From the NCBI RefSeq assembly GCF_011752935.1, contig NZ_VWWO01000002.1, forward strand, positions 1,054,001 to 1,118,000: a stretch of 64,000 bases of DNA. Direction: 5' to 3'. Shown here in pieces: positions 7,643-18,000 of the stretch. The position numbers and the translations under genes are program-made. The stretch comes from Chitinophaga sp. Cy-1792 (GTDB lineage Bacteria; Bacteroidota; Bacteroidia; Chitinophagales; Chitinophagaceae). Numbering within the stretch: the first letter of the stretch is position 1; every line of letters begins with the position of its first letter. The notes below the pieces were generated by a model. The model searched no databases and was not told the origin of the DNA. It was given only the letters and a program-made list of their open reading frames with translations.

Positions 7643-10600
7643 ATGGTGAAGAAAATCCGACACATTGTTTATTGTCTGGCCCTGCTGCTGACAAGCCTTT
7701 CGGCAAATGCGGCCACGCAGGACCTGCTGGACAAAAAAATTTCGATTCAGCTACGCGATGTGTTGCTTCGGGATGCGCTCGAGAAAATCAGCTCCGTGGC
7801 AGAAGTATCATTTGTATATACCAGCAATGATGCACTCAATGCCAATAAGGTAACGCTCAATGCCAACAATGAAAAGATAGGCGTACTCCTGTACAAGATC
7901 CTGTCGCCCTACTCGCTGTCATTTAGTGTGATGTACGATCGCATCGTTATCCGGAAAGACAATCGCAACAACAGTATCCCTACAGAAATTTCCTCGAATG
8001 TATGGAAACTGCAACCACGCACCGTAGATGTAAAAGGTGCGGTGACCGATGCTAAAAACGAACCGCTGCCCGGCGTTACCATAGTGGTGAAAGGCACCAG
8101 CCGCGGCGTAGCCACCGATGCCAAAGGTGAATTTGAACTGAAAAAAGTAGGCGCTGATGCGGTACTTGTTTTCAACTTCACCGGCTATAAAACAGAAGAA
8201 GTACCAGCTTCCCAGTTTGCAGGCGGCCATCATATCGTTACCATGAAAGAAAAACCTACTCACCTCCAGGAGGTGGTCATTACAGGCTTTCAGAGTATTG
8301 ATAAGAGTAAATTCTCCGGGGCGGCCACCCGCCTCAAGGCAGAGGATGTACGCATCGATGGCTTGTCGGATGTAAGCCGTATGCTGGAAGGACGTGTGGC
8401 CGGCGTGGCCATCCAGAATGTCAGCGGTACCTTCGGCGCCGCTCCCAAAGTACGTGTACGCGGTGCTACCTCCATCAATGGCGACAACAAACCACTCTGG
8501 GTAGTAGACGGCGTAGTACTGGAAGATGTGGTGAACATCAGCAACGACCAGCTCTCCAGCGGCGACCCTACTACCTTGCTGGGCTCCGCAGTAGCCGGAC
8601 TCAACTCCAACGATATCGAAAGTTTCGATATCCTCAAGGATGCTGCCGCTACTGCTTTATACGGGGCCCGCGCCATGAACGGCGTGGTGGTGATCACTAC
8701 CAAAAAAGGTAAGGCAGGCCGTCCCATGGTTTCCTACAGTGGCAACTACAGCACACAGCTTAAGCCTGATTATAAAAATTTTAATATCATGAATTCTGCA
8801 CAGCAGATGTCTGTGCTGGCAGAACTGGAAAGAAAAGGGATACTTACTTCCGATATCCTTTCCCGCGCCGATAACGGCGTTTTCGGGAAGATGTATGAAA
8901 GTCTGAATGCCGACCAGTGGGGCCGCTTCCCATTGCAGAATACCCCGGAAGCCCGGAAGGAATTCCTTTTGCGCTATGCCAATGCCAACACCGACTGGTT
9001 TGGCCTCCTGTTCCGTAATAACTTCGTACAGGAACATTCGCTCAGTATCTCCGGTGGTACCGATCGTTCACAGTCTTATTTCTCTACCAGCTACTTCAGT
9101 GATAATGGCTGGACGCTGGCAGATAAGGTAAACCGCTATACACTCAACTACCGCAATACCTATAAACTCTCTGATCGCCTGACCACCAACTTCTCCACGC
9201 TGGCCTCTGTGCGTCAGCAGCGGGCACCGGGTGCGCTCACCCGTAGCAGCAACCCGGTAGAAGGAAAGTACGACCGCGATTTTGATATCAACCCATTCAG
9301 CTATTCCCTGAATACCAGCCGTACGCTCACTGCCTACGATGATAACGGTAACCTGGAATTTTTCAGAAGAAATTATGCACCATTCAATATCATCAACGAA
9401 CTGGAAAATAATTACATCAGCCTCAATATGATGGACCTCCGCCTGCAGGGCGACCTGGCCTGGAAGCTGACTAAAAATCTGCGCTATGAGTTTACCGGTG
9501 CTATCCGCTATGTAAAATCTTCCCGTGAACATCAAATCACAGAGAAGTCGAACATGGCCAATGCCTACCGTGCTGCCGACAACGCCACCATCGCAGAAAA
9601 CAACCGCTTCCTCTACCGCGATCCGGACAACCCCGATGCACAGCCGGAAGTAGTACTGCCCTATGGTGGTTTCTACAACCGCACAGAAGACCAGCTGGTA
9701 AACTACGATTTCAGGAATGGACTGAACTACTCCGATACCTTTAACGTAAAACATCAGCTGAACGTGCTGATAGGCCAGCAGGTAAAGGCCGCTGACCGCC
9801 AGACGGCCAGCAACACCGGTTACGGCTACCAGTATGATAATGGCGGCCAGCCATTCCTGGATTATAAGATCCTGAAGCAATCTATCGAGAGCAATTTTCC
9901 ATACTACGCGATGAGCCGCGACTTCGACCGCTTTGCGGCCTTCTATGCCACGGCTAACTATGCATTTGATCATAAGTATAACGTAACCGTTACCGGCCGT
10001 TATGATGGTTCCAACAGACTGGGTAAATCCAGCAAAGCCAGGTGGCTGCCTACATACAGCGCCGCCGCTTCCTGGAACATCGAGCAGGAGCCATTTATGC
10101 AGCAGCATACTAAAATTGACTACCTGACATTACGCGCCAGCTATGGTCTTACCGCCAGCATGGGCCCTGCCACCAATTCCAATATTGTATTCCAGACGGT
10201 CAATACCAAACGTCCGCATTTATCAGAAGTAGAATCTGTTATCCAGCTGGCGCACCTGCAAAATGATGACCTCACCTGGGAAAAATTATATACCACCAAC
10301 ATCGGTATCGATGGAGGCCTGTATAACGGTCGTATCAACTGGTCGATTGATGCGTATACCCGTAAGAGTTTCGACCTCATAAGCAAAATAAAAACATCCG
10401 GTATTGGCGGCGAGCTGTATAAAGCCGCCAATTACGCGGATATGGACTCAAAAGGAATGGAAGTGATGATCGGTGGTGAACCAATCCGTAAAAAGGAGTG
10501 GGGCTGGAAAACCAATGTGACCTTCGGTTATAATACCAACAAGATCACCAACGCGAAGAATATCCCCGCCATTTTTGACCTCGTTGTTGCAGAAGGGGGT

Positions 10601-11278
10601 AACCTCCAGGGCTATCCGGTGCGCAGCCTGTTTTCTATCAAATACCAGGACCTGTCGCACTACGAAGGAATCCCTGACTTCATCAACGAAAAAGGAGACC
10701 TCTCCAACAACGTCAACCTGCAAGACCTCAGAACAGGTTACCTCGTATATGAAGGCCCGGTAGATCCGCCTATCACCGGCGGTTTCTCTAACACCTTCCG
10801 CTACAAAAATCTCTCCCTGAATATTTTCCTGACTTATCAGTGGGGTAATAAAATCAGGCTGAACCCGGCCTTCAAAACGGCCTATTCCGACCTGGATGCG
10901 ATGCCTAAAGAATTCTACGACCGTTGGGTAACCCCCGGTGATGAATCCAGAACGAATGTGCCTTCCATACTGGATGTATTTGAGCAGAGCCTGATATGGG
11001 GAAGCTATCCCTATAACAACTACAACTACTCCACAGAGCGTGTGGCCAAAGGTGATTTTGTACGATTAAAAACCGTTTCGCTCACCTATAACCTGCCTGC
11101 CGGTTTTGCAAAGAGAATAGGCTTCAACAGCCTGTCTTTCAGCGGAGCGGCTATCAACCCGTGGCTGATCTATGCAGACAAAAAACTGCAGGGTCAGGAT
11201 CCTGAATTCTTTAACTCCGGTGGTGTGGCACAGCCTATTCAAAAGCAGTTCACCTTTTCTGTAAAAGCCGGCCTCTAA
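7643..11278 (+). CDS. SusC/RagA TonB-dependent transporter with STN domain, 1211 aa
   Basis: A signal peptide (about 1-24, ending SANAA) precedes an STN domain (about 26-106), used by receptors that signal to FecR; a carboxypeptidase-regulatory-like domain (about 128-200, GAVTDAKNEPLPGVTIVVKG); a plug domain with the SusC hallmark (FDILKDAAATALYGARAMNG, then VVVITTKKGK); and a long outer-membrane beta-barrel ending at FSVKAGL. SusC proteins import oligosaccharides or peptides with a SusD lid, driven by TonB. The STN domain ties it to the sigma/FecR pair upstream. It starts a run of eleven genes with gaps of 10-56 bases. The substrate cannot be read from sequence; a protein or peptide is plausible given the metallohydrolase downstream. 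Confidence 0.95.
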   Translation: MVKKIRHIVYCLALLLTSLSANAATQDLLDKKISIQLRDVLLRDALEKISSVAEVSFVYTSNDALNANKVTLNANNEKIGVLLYKILSPYSLSFSVMYDRIVIRKDNRNNSIPTEISSNVWKLQPRTVDVKGAVTDAKNEPLPGVTIVVKGTSRGVATDAKGEFELKKVGADAVLVFNFTGYKTEEVPASQFAGGHHIVTMKEKPTHLQEVVITGFQSIDKSKFSGAATRLKAEDVRIDGLSDVSRMLEGRVAGVAIQNVSGTFGAAPKVRVRGATSINGDNKPLWVVDGVVLEDVVNISNDQLSSGDPTTLLGSAVAGLNSNDIESFDILKDAAATALYGARAMNGVVVITTKKGKAGRPMVSYSGNYSTQLKPDYKNFNIMNSAQQMSVLAELERKGILTSDILSRADNGVFGKMYESLNADQWGRFPLQNTPEARKEFLLRYANANTDWFGLLFRNNFVQEHSLSISGGTDRSQSYFSTSYFSDNGWTLADKVNRYTLNYRNTYKLSDRLTTNFSTLASVRQQRAPGALTRSSNPVEGKYDRDFDINPFSYSLNTSRTLTAYDDNGNLEFFRRNYAPFNIINELENNYISLNMMDLRLQGDLAWKLTKNLRYEFTGAIRYVKSSREHQITEKSNMANAYRAADNATIAENNRFLYRDPDNPDAQPEVVLPYGGFYNRTEDQLVNYDFRNGLNYSDTFNVKHQLNVLIGQQVKAADRQTASNTGYGYQYDNGGQPFLDYKILKQSIESNFPYYAMSRDFDRFAAFYATANYAFDHKYNVTVTGRYDGSNRLGKSSKARWLPTYSAAASWNIEQEPFMQQHTKIDYLTLRASYGLTASMGPATNSNIVFQTVNTKRPHLSEVESVIQLAHLQNDDLTWEKLYTTNIGIDGGLYNGRINWSIDAYTRKSFDLISKIKTSGIGGELYKAANYADMDSKGMEVMIGGEPIRKKEWGWKTNVTFGYNTNKITNAKNIPAIFDLVVAEGGNLQGYPVRSLFSIKYQDLSHYEGIPDFINEKGDLSNNVNLQDLRTGYLVYEGPVDPPITGGFSNTFRYKNLSLNIFLTYQWGNKIRLNPAFKTAYSDLDAMPKEFYDRWVTPGDESRTNVPSILDVFEQSLIWGSYPYNNYNYSTERVAKGDFVRLKTVSLTYNLPAGFAKRIGFNSLSFSGAAINPWLIYADKKLQGQDPEFFNSGGVAQPIQKQFTFSVKAGL

Positions 11279-11288
11279 AAACTCAATC

Positions 11289-12779
11289 ATGAAAATGAAA
11301 AATACAACGTACAGCTATCAACGTAGTAAATGGGGTAAAGCTGCGCTGGGATTGGCAGCCATCGTATTGCTTGCCGGTGGTTGCAAAAAATTCCTGGAAC
11401 AGCAGCCAGACAGTACCTGGACAGACCTGGATACGCCTGCAAAGGTTTCCAAACTGCTGGGTACTGCTTACCCGCAATCCAGCTATATCGTCATGTGTGA
11501 GTCGAAATCGGATAATGTGGAAGATAAAGGAGTAGGGGAGCTGGAGAAGCCCAATAGCAACAGTTTCCTTTTCCAGGATGTGGAATCGGTGGAAGAGGAT
11601 TCTCCTGAAGCCTACTGGGCAGCAGCCTATGCTGCCATAGCCGCCGCCAATCAGGCGCTTGTGGCATGTGCTGCCGCCACAGACACTACCAAATACCAGG
11701 CGCAGAAAGGGGAGGCACTCGTAGCCCGTGCCTACGCACATTTTATGCTGGTTAATCTTTTCTCTCAAATATACGATCCGGCTACCGCCGGCAATCAGCC
11801 AGGTATTCCCTATGTGACAACACCTGAAACAGTGGTCAATAAACAGTATGAGCGGAAGACAGTTGCCTATGTGTATGAGATGATAGAGAAAGATCTGCTG
11901 GCAGGTCTCCCGCTCATCAAAGACGATGCCTATACCGTACCACGCTACCATTTCAACAGGGTTGCTGCCAACGCTTTTGCATCGCGTTTCTATCTCTTTA
12001 AAAAAGATTATACAAAAGTGCTGTACTATGCTGATCAGGCATTTCCCGGAGAACAGCTGGCCATGCATATGCGCCCCTGGAATACCAAGTATAGCAGCAT
12101 GTCGCCGGCCATGATCCGCGACCTCTATAACAATGCAGCGGAAGATGCCAACCTGCTCATCGCAGAAACCAAATCGCTGGCAGGCAGATATATAGGCCGC
12201 TACCGCTACGACCTCAGCTGGAACAAAGAACAGGAAATCATCGGCAGCAATATTACCGGCGGCAGGTATGCCTATCCCGTGTACTACTATGGTACGCAGG
12301 ATTACTTCGTGCCCAAGGCCACAGAATATTTCGTGAAAAATTCTGTGAACGCCACCATCGGACAGCCTTATATGATGAACGTACTGTTTACCACGGAAGA
12401 GGTGCTGTTTAACCGCGCAGAAGCCAATGCCAATATGGGTAACGCGGATGCGGTAATAAAAGACCTGAACCTCTTCGCCAGCAAACGTATTACTAACTAC
12501 AACGCCACTACGAATAATATTACCCTGGCCAAAGTAAAACAATACTATGGTGTAAGTGATGATAAAGCAGCGTTGACGGCCGCCATACTGGATTTTAAAC
12601 GTGCAGAATATGTACAGGAAGGAATGAGATGGTTCGACATCCTGCGTTATGGCATAACGGTAACACATACCACCAGGGATGGCCATCAGCTGGTACTGGC
12701 GCCGGGCGATGATCAGCGTACGTTCCAGCTGCCACAGTCGGTCGTTAACAGCGGCCTCGAACTGAACCCAAGAAAATAA
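11289..12779 (+). CDS. SusD/RagB-type surface lipoprotein
   Basis: The lipobox LLAGGC puts the lipidated residue at Cys32, and FLEQQPDSTWTDLDTP is the usual SusD N-terminus. The body shows the SusD tetratricopeptide-like helices (for example GEALVARAYAHFMLVNLF) and a typical C-terminal block (DFKRAEYVQEGMRWFDILRYG). It would act as the substrate-capturing lid of the SusC barrel, from which it is separated by 10 bases. The in-frame ATG two codons later is an equally possible start. Confidence 0.95.
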   Translation: MKMKNTTYSYQRSKWGKAALGLAAIVLLAGGCKKFLEQQPDSTWTDLDTPAKVSKLLGTAYPQSSYIVMCESKSDNVEDKGVGELEKPNSNSFLFQDVESVEEDSPEAYWAAAYAAIAAANQALVACAAATDTTKYQAQKGEALVARAYAHFMLVNLFSQIYDPATAGNQPGIPYVTTPETVVNKQYERKTVAYVYEMIEKDLLAGLPLIKDDAYTVPRYHFNRVAANAFASRFYLFKKDYTKVLYYADQAFPGEQLAMHMRPWNTKYSSMSPAMIRDLYNNAAEDANLLIAETKSLAGRYIGRYRYDLSWNKEQEIIGSNITGGRYAYPVYYYGTQDYFVPKATEYFVKNSVNATIGQPYMMNVLFTTEEVLFNRAEANANMGNADAVIKDLNLFASKRITNYNATTNNITLAKVKQYYGVSDDKAALTAAILDFKRAEYVQEGMRWFDILRYGITVTHTTRDGHQLVLAPGDDQRTFQLPQSVVNSGLELNPRK

Positions 12780-12809
12780 AATATCTGTCAACCAATATCT
12801 GGTAATACT

Positions 12810-13718
12810 ATGATAAGAATTAAATGGCTCCTTTTCATGTGTACATTTTGCTGCCTGCTTTCCTGCAACAAAAAAGATGACATGAAAATCATCAATGATA
12901 TCCCCGGCCTGGGCGGTGATACATGGAAAGCGTCGGTGCTGGATAAATACCTGTACGACACACTTACCGTGCCTTTCAATATCCAGGTGAAATATAAATG
13001 GGACCAGTTCGAATTTGATGTAAGTAAAACACTGGTGCCGCCTAAAGAAGAAAAAGTTATTCCTGTTATAGAGTCTATCCGCAAGGTATGGATCAGCACC
13101 TATATCGCTGAAACAGATTCCATATTCATGAAGAAGTTCTGTCCCAAGTTCATTATCCTGTCGGGCAGCGCCAGCTGGAATTCTAATGGTACGATCACCC
13201 TCGGTACTGCCGAAGGTGGCCGTAAGATCGTGTTGTACCTCATCAATGAATTCCGCACCAAAACAATGGATGGCTATCAACTCGCTGATTCTGCTACGGT
13301 GAAGCAAATGTTTCATGTAATAGAGCATGAGTTCGGACATATCCTGCACCAGAATGTGATGTACCCGCTGGAATACAAGCGAATCAACCCCGGACTCTAT
13401 ACCGGTAACTGGAATAATATTTCAAACAAGGAAGCCAACCAGGATGGATTTGTTACTGCCTATGCCATGTCAGCTTTTGATGATGATTTTGTGGAGATGG
13501 TATCTACCATGCTGGTAGAAGGTAAGGCGGGTTTTGACAAGATAGTGAACGGCATTCCTGCCGGTACCAGCAGCAGCGGCACTACGCAGGCTGCGGCCCA
13601 GGCAATGCTCCACGCAAAGGAAGCCATCGTGGTAGACTACTTCAAGAAAACCTGGAAAATAGACTTCTATAGTCTGCAAACCCGTACCAGAACAGAAATC
13701 GAAAAATTACTGTATTAA
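12810..13718 (+). CDS. Substrate import-associated zinc metallohydrolase lipoprotein
   Basis: A lipobox LLSC gives Cys19. The zinc motif HEFGH spans residues 173-177 (in HVIEHEFGHILHQ), and a glutamate downstream in DDFVEM (Glu229) is a good candidate for the third metal ligand. This matches the Bacteroidota family of HExxH lipoproteins found beside SusC/SusD pairs and often beside DUF4302 proteins, as here. It is probably a surface or periplasmic peptidase that trims substrate before or after uptake, but the activity of the family is inferred rather than shown. Confidence 0.88.
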   Translation: MIRIKWLLFMCTFCCLLSCNKKDDMKIINDIPGLGGDTWKASVLDKYLYDTLTVPFNIQVKYKWDQFEFDVSKTLVPPKEEKVIPVIESIRKVWISTYIAETDSIFMKKFCPKFIILSGSASWNSNGTITLGTAEGGRKIVLYLINEFRTKTMDGYQLADSATVKQMFHVIEHEFGHILHQNVMYPLEYKRINPGLYTGNWNNISNKEANQDGFVTAYAMSAFDDDFVEMVSTMLVEGKAGFDKIVNGIPAGTSSSGTTQAAAQAMLHAKEAIVVDYFKKTWKIDFYSLQTRTRTEIEKLLY

Positions 13719-13729
13719 ACCAACGAAGG

Positions 13730-15025
13730 ATGAAAAAACTCATAACCTGTATACTCATTGGCATGGCAGCACTTTCTGCCTGTAAGAAAAATACAGACCC
13801 CATTTTCGATACCTCTCCTGACGACCGCCTGCGCGATACGCTCAACAAATATCAGCAGGTGATTATGTCGGCGCCCTATGGCTGGGAAACAGTGATATTT
13901 CCCAAAGGGGGAGGAGGCTATACGTTTTACATGAACTTCACGGATAGCAACAGGGTACAGATGTATGCCGATTACAGCACCGCATCCCTGCAGGAAATGA
14001 AGGAAAGCAGCTGGCGATTGAAGGCATTGCAGCAACCGAGTCTGCTCTTCGATACCTATTCCTATATCCATGTGCTCAGCGATCCGGATGCAGCTATTAA
14101 TGGCGGCTATTATGGCGCCGGCATGGTGTCCGATTTTGAATTCGGACTCGCCGGCATTTCCGGTGATACCATTCTGCTGCGTGGCCGTTTTAATCACACC
14201 CTCGCCTATATGGTGAAGGCAACCAAAGAAACGCAGGATGCCTATAATCAGCATAAGGTGGTGCGCCCGCTGAGTGATATGCATGGTATGCAAACCTTCT
14301 TCCAGCGGCTGACAACTTCCGAAGGACAATATGATATTCAGATCAATCCCGCCGGGCGTTCCATCGCTGTTGGCTGGGTGGATAACGGAAAATATGTATT
14401 ACGCGCCAGCAGTTTTGCCTTTACCGGCAGTGGCATCGTAATGGCTAACCCGTATGATACCAGCAATAGCAAATTCCCTTTCCATAGCATAGAAAATGTA
14501 GTATGGGGCAACAAATCCTTTACCTGTACACTGGATGGTAAAAGCGCAACGGTAACAGAAACAGCGTTGCCGCTGGTAGTAGATAAGGAAGCGCCGATGA
14601 AATGGTACAATGAAGCTAAAGATGCCGGCTCTTACTGGCAGTCTTTTTCCGGCTGGCATGTCAACGGTGTGGAGGATGCCTATTCCATCACGAAGTATAC
14701 CCGCTTTTATTCGCTTGCGTACTGGCCTGCATACCAGGATGACATAGACCTGATGCCATTGATAGTAGTTAATGCAGCGGGTACCAGTGTCACAATAAAC
14801 TATGGTGTAGGTATGGAAGGCCCGCCAACCGTGGATAATAATGGCTTCATGCATTTCAGCCTGTATGGTTACCTGGGCACCAAACCCTCTCCTGCAACTT
14901 ATATCAACAACACGGAGAATAAATTTTACGATGCTGCAGGGTTTTATTTCGTGCAGCTCCAGGCTGGCTATTACGCACAGGTAAGCGCAGCAGATGGTAA
15001 AGCATGGGTTATATGGCAACGCTAA
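13730..15025 (+). CDS. DUF4302 lipoprotein, 431 aa
   Basis: A lipobox ALSAC gives Cys18. The mature N-terminus (DPIFDTSPDDRLRDTL, then a block with SAPYGWETVIFPKGGGGYT) is characteristic of DUF4302 proteins, which are encoded with SusC, SusD and HExxH lipoproteins in Bacteroidota uptake loci. The rest is beta-rich, with repeated ligand-like aromatic segments. It is probably an extra surface binding component of the uptake complex. It starts 11 bases after the metallohydrolase gene. Confidence 0.85.
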   Translation: MKKLITCILIGMAALSACKKNTDPIFDTSPDDRLRDTLNKYQQVIMSAPYGWETVIFPKGGGGYTFYMNFTDSNRVQMYADYSTASLQEMKESSWRLKALQQPSLLFDTYSYIHVLSDPDAAINGGYYGAGMVSDFEFGLAGISGDTILLRGRFNHTLAYMVKATKETQDAYNQHKVVRPLSDMHGMQTFFQRLTTSEGQYDIQINPAGRSIAVGWVDNGKYVLRASSFAFTGSGIVMANPYDTSNSKFPFHSIENVVWGNKSFTCTLDGKSATVTETALPLVVDKEAPMKWYNEAKDAGSYWQSFSGWHVNGVEDAYSITKYTRFYSLAYWPAYQDDIDLMPLIVVNAAGTSVTINYGVGMEGPPTVDNNGFMHFSLYGYLGTKPSPATYINNTENKFYDAAGFYFVQLQAGYYAQVSAADGKAWVIWQR

Positions 15026-15054
15026 TTGTATTGAAAATTCCCAAATAAAATGAA

Positions 15055-18000
15055 ATGAAAAAATTTACAATCACACTCCTTACCAGTCTGTTTTTGCTGA
15101 TAGCCTCCCGGCTATCGGCACAAACGGATATCCGTATTGGGAACGACATATCCGGGAATACCTATTCCGGGTACCCGTGCCCGTTACAGGACTATTACGA
15201 GGGGTCCAAAGCCCAGTACCTGATCCTTGCATCAGAGCTCAGGGCCGCAGGAATGGTGGCCGGAGATATTTCCGGTATGAAAATAAATGTTATCAATAAG
15301 AATGGGGTTGGTGTTATTGAAGGGTACAGCATCAAGCTGGGTACCACCACGGTATCTACCCTTTCGGCCACCACCTGGTTGCCTGTATCGTTTACAGGAA
15401 GGCCTGCTGCGGATTATTCCCCTGTTCTCGGGTGGAATACTTTTCAGTTTACCATGCCTTTCCAATGGAACGGAACAGATAACCTGGTGGTAGACATCTG
15501 TAACGGACAGAATCCCATGCCCGATGGTACCTGGTATACCGAAAATCCGGAAGTGCCATATACCACCGGCCTGAGCTTCAATGCGTCGCATACCTACCGC
15601 GTTGATAATACGGATGATGTCTGTTCCACCACCGCTACTTCCAACAGCGGTGATCAGACAACCAGGCCGAACCTCACCTTCATCTGGACTCCGGCAACAG
15701 ATTGCGCCGGTACACCAACGGGTGGTACTGCCAATGCAAGTGCCAGCTTTGTTTGTGGTGGTAAATCCTTCGACCTGAGTATTACCGGCTCCACGGTTGC
15801 AAGAGGTATTAAATACCAGTGGCAGCGTTCTGCCGACAACAACACCTGGGCGGATATCCCCAATGATACCCTGGGCCTTGCTACAGAGAAACAAACTGCT
15901 ACCAGTTACTATCGTTGCAGGATTACCTGTACCAATAGCGGTATGGTGTCTTACAGTACTGCGGTGCTGGTGACTTCCCCGGTACTGGTGCATGGTACTA
16001 ATTTTACCATCAACAAAAACCTGCCTACCGGCGGTACTAACTTCGCCTCTTTCAATGATGCCTACCAATACATGAAATGTGGCATCGACGGGCCTTGCGT
16101 GTTTGATGTGGTTGCCGGCAGCGGTAATTACAATGAACAGCTGGTGTTTAATGCTATACCAGGGGCTTCCGCAGCTAATTATATCGTGTTTAACGGCCAC
16201 GGGGATACGTTGACCTATAACTGTACTTCCGCCAACAGGGCCATCTTAAAACTTGACAATGCAGCGCATTTTACTTTCAGTGGATTAGTGTTTAAACCCC
16301 AACAGGGAACAGGTACCACCTACGGATGGGGTGTACATATCCTGAATAACGCTGATACCAATACTATCCGTAACTGTACTTTCATATTGGATACCGCCAG
16401 CACAGCAAGTAACTATGCCGGTATCGTGATCTCTACTTCTACTACTTCTCCTACCACTACCGGCGATAACAGCTGCGACAGCCTCAGCATCATCGGTAAT
16501 ACCATCTTCGGGGGCTATTACGGTATCACCGTAATGGGCAGCTCCAATGTGCCTAACAGCAATGTGCAGATTAAAAACAACAAGATTACAGACTTCTACT
16601 ACTATGGTATCTACTTCGGTGGCGCTTCCCTGCTTACCGTTGCAGAAAATACCCTCAGCAGGCCTGTAAGACGTACTGTTACCACCTTCTATGGTATCTA
16701 TGGCTCCGGCCTCAATACCCGATGTAAAATCACCCGCAACACCATCACCAATCCTTTTGGTGCGGTGCCAACAAATACCAGCTCTTTCTATGGTATCTAC
16801 CTGTCTAACGTAGATACCTATACGACGCTGGAAAATGAAGTCAGCAATAACCTGATCTATAACCTGACCGGGGTAGGTACTACTTATGGTATCTACAACA
16901 GTGGTTCAGATAATAACTGGTTCTATCATAATACGCTGTCTATAGACGGTGCTTCTACCAGCACCACTACGTACGGGCATTATGGTTATTATCAGTCCGG
17001 ACAGACAGACGGTGTTGAGTTTAAAAACAACATGGTGTCTGTAACCCGTTCCGGTGGCGGTGCCAAGTACGGTATCTATATCAGTACGGCCACCAGTACC
17101 ATTATCTCCAATTACAATAACTACTATAATCCAGGTACCAGCGGTACTAATTTTGTTGGTTACTGGGGGGCGGCAAAAGCTACGCTCAACGACTGGCAGG
17201 GGGCTTCTTCGCAGGATGCCAAATCCTACACGACCAATCCTTTGTTTACCAGTCCGGCTACCGGCAATTTCATACCCGCCAACGCCAGCATTGACAATAA
17301 AGGAACACCTTTGCCGTCGGTTACCATCGATATCCTGAATCAGCCGCGCAGTACTACTACGCCTGATATCGGGGCTTTCGAATTTACACCGCCGCCTTGT
17401 ACCTCACCACCTACGCCAGGCACTACAGCGGTAGATAAATCGCCGGTATGTGCAGGTACAAAGATCGCACTGAGTCTGACAGGTAATTCTACCGGGTTAA
17501 GTCAGACCTACCAATGGCAGTCAGGCACCGCAGCAGCAGGGCCGTTTACCAATATCGGCCAGCCACTCACCAATCCGGATACTATCTTCGCGGTAAATGC
17601 ATCCGCTTATTATCGTGTAGCCGTAACATGTAGTGGCAACACTGCCTACAGTACACCGGTAAGTGTAGTCGTAAACCCTGCACTGGCGGCCGGTACCTAT
17701 ACCATCAATAAAACACAACCTAACTCCGCTACCAACTTCGCTACCTTCAACGATGCCAAAGCAGCCATGAACTGCGGTATCGGCGGACCGGTTGTATTCA
17801 ACGTGGTACCGGGCACAGGTCCATATAATGAACAGCTGATCCTGGATTCTATCCCGGGCACCTCTGCCATCAACACCATTACATTTAACGGTAACGGTAA
17901 TACGATCGCCTACACAGGGCAGATCACCGATGAAAGAGCTACCATCAAACTACGTGCAGCCGATCACGTTACCTTCGATAGCCTGGTGATTGATGCGCGC

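Noticed and set aside
9068-10108. A 346-codon minus-strand frame inside SusC
   Set aside because: It is antisense to the SusC barrel, and its Val/Ile-rich, domain-free sequence is typical of a shadow frame.
11283-13349. A 688-codon open frame on the minus strand across the SusD and metallohydrolase genes
   Set aside because: It is antisense to two well recognised genes, its translation is rich in Cys and His with no domain pattern, and it arises from the codon usage of the real genes.
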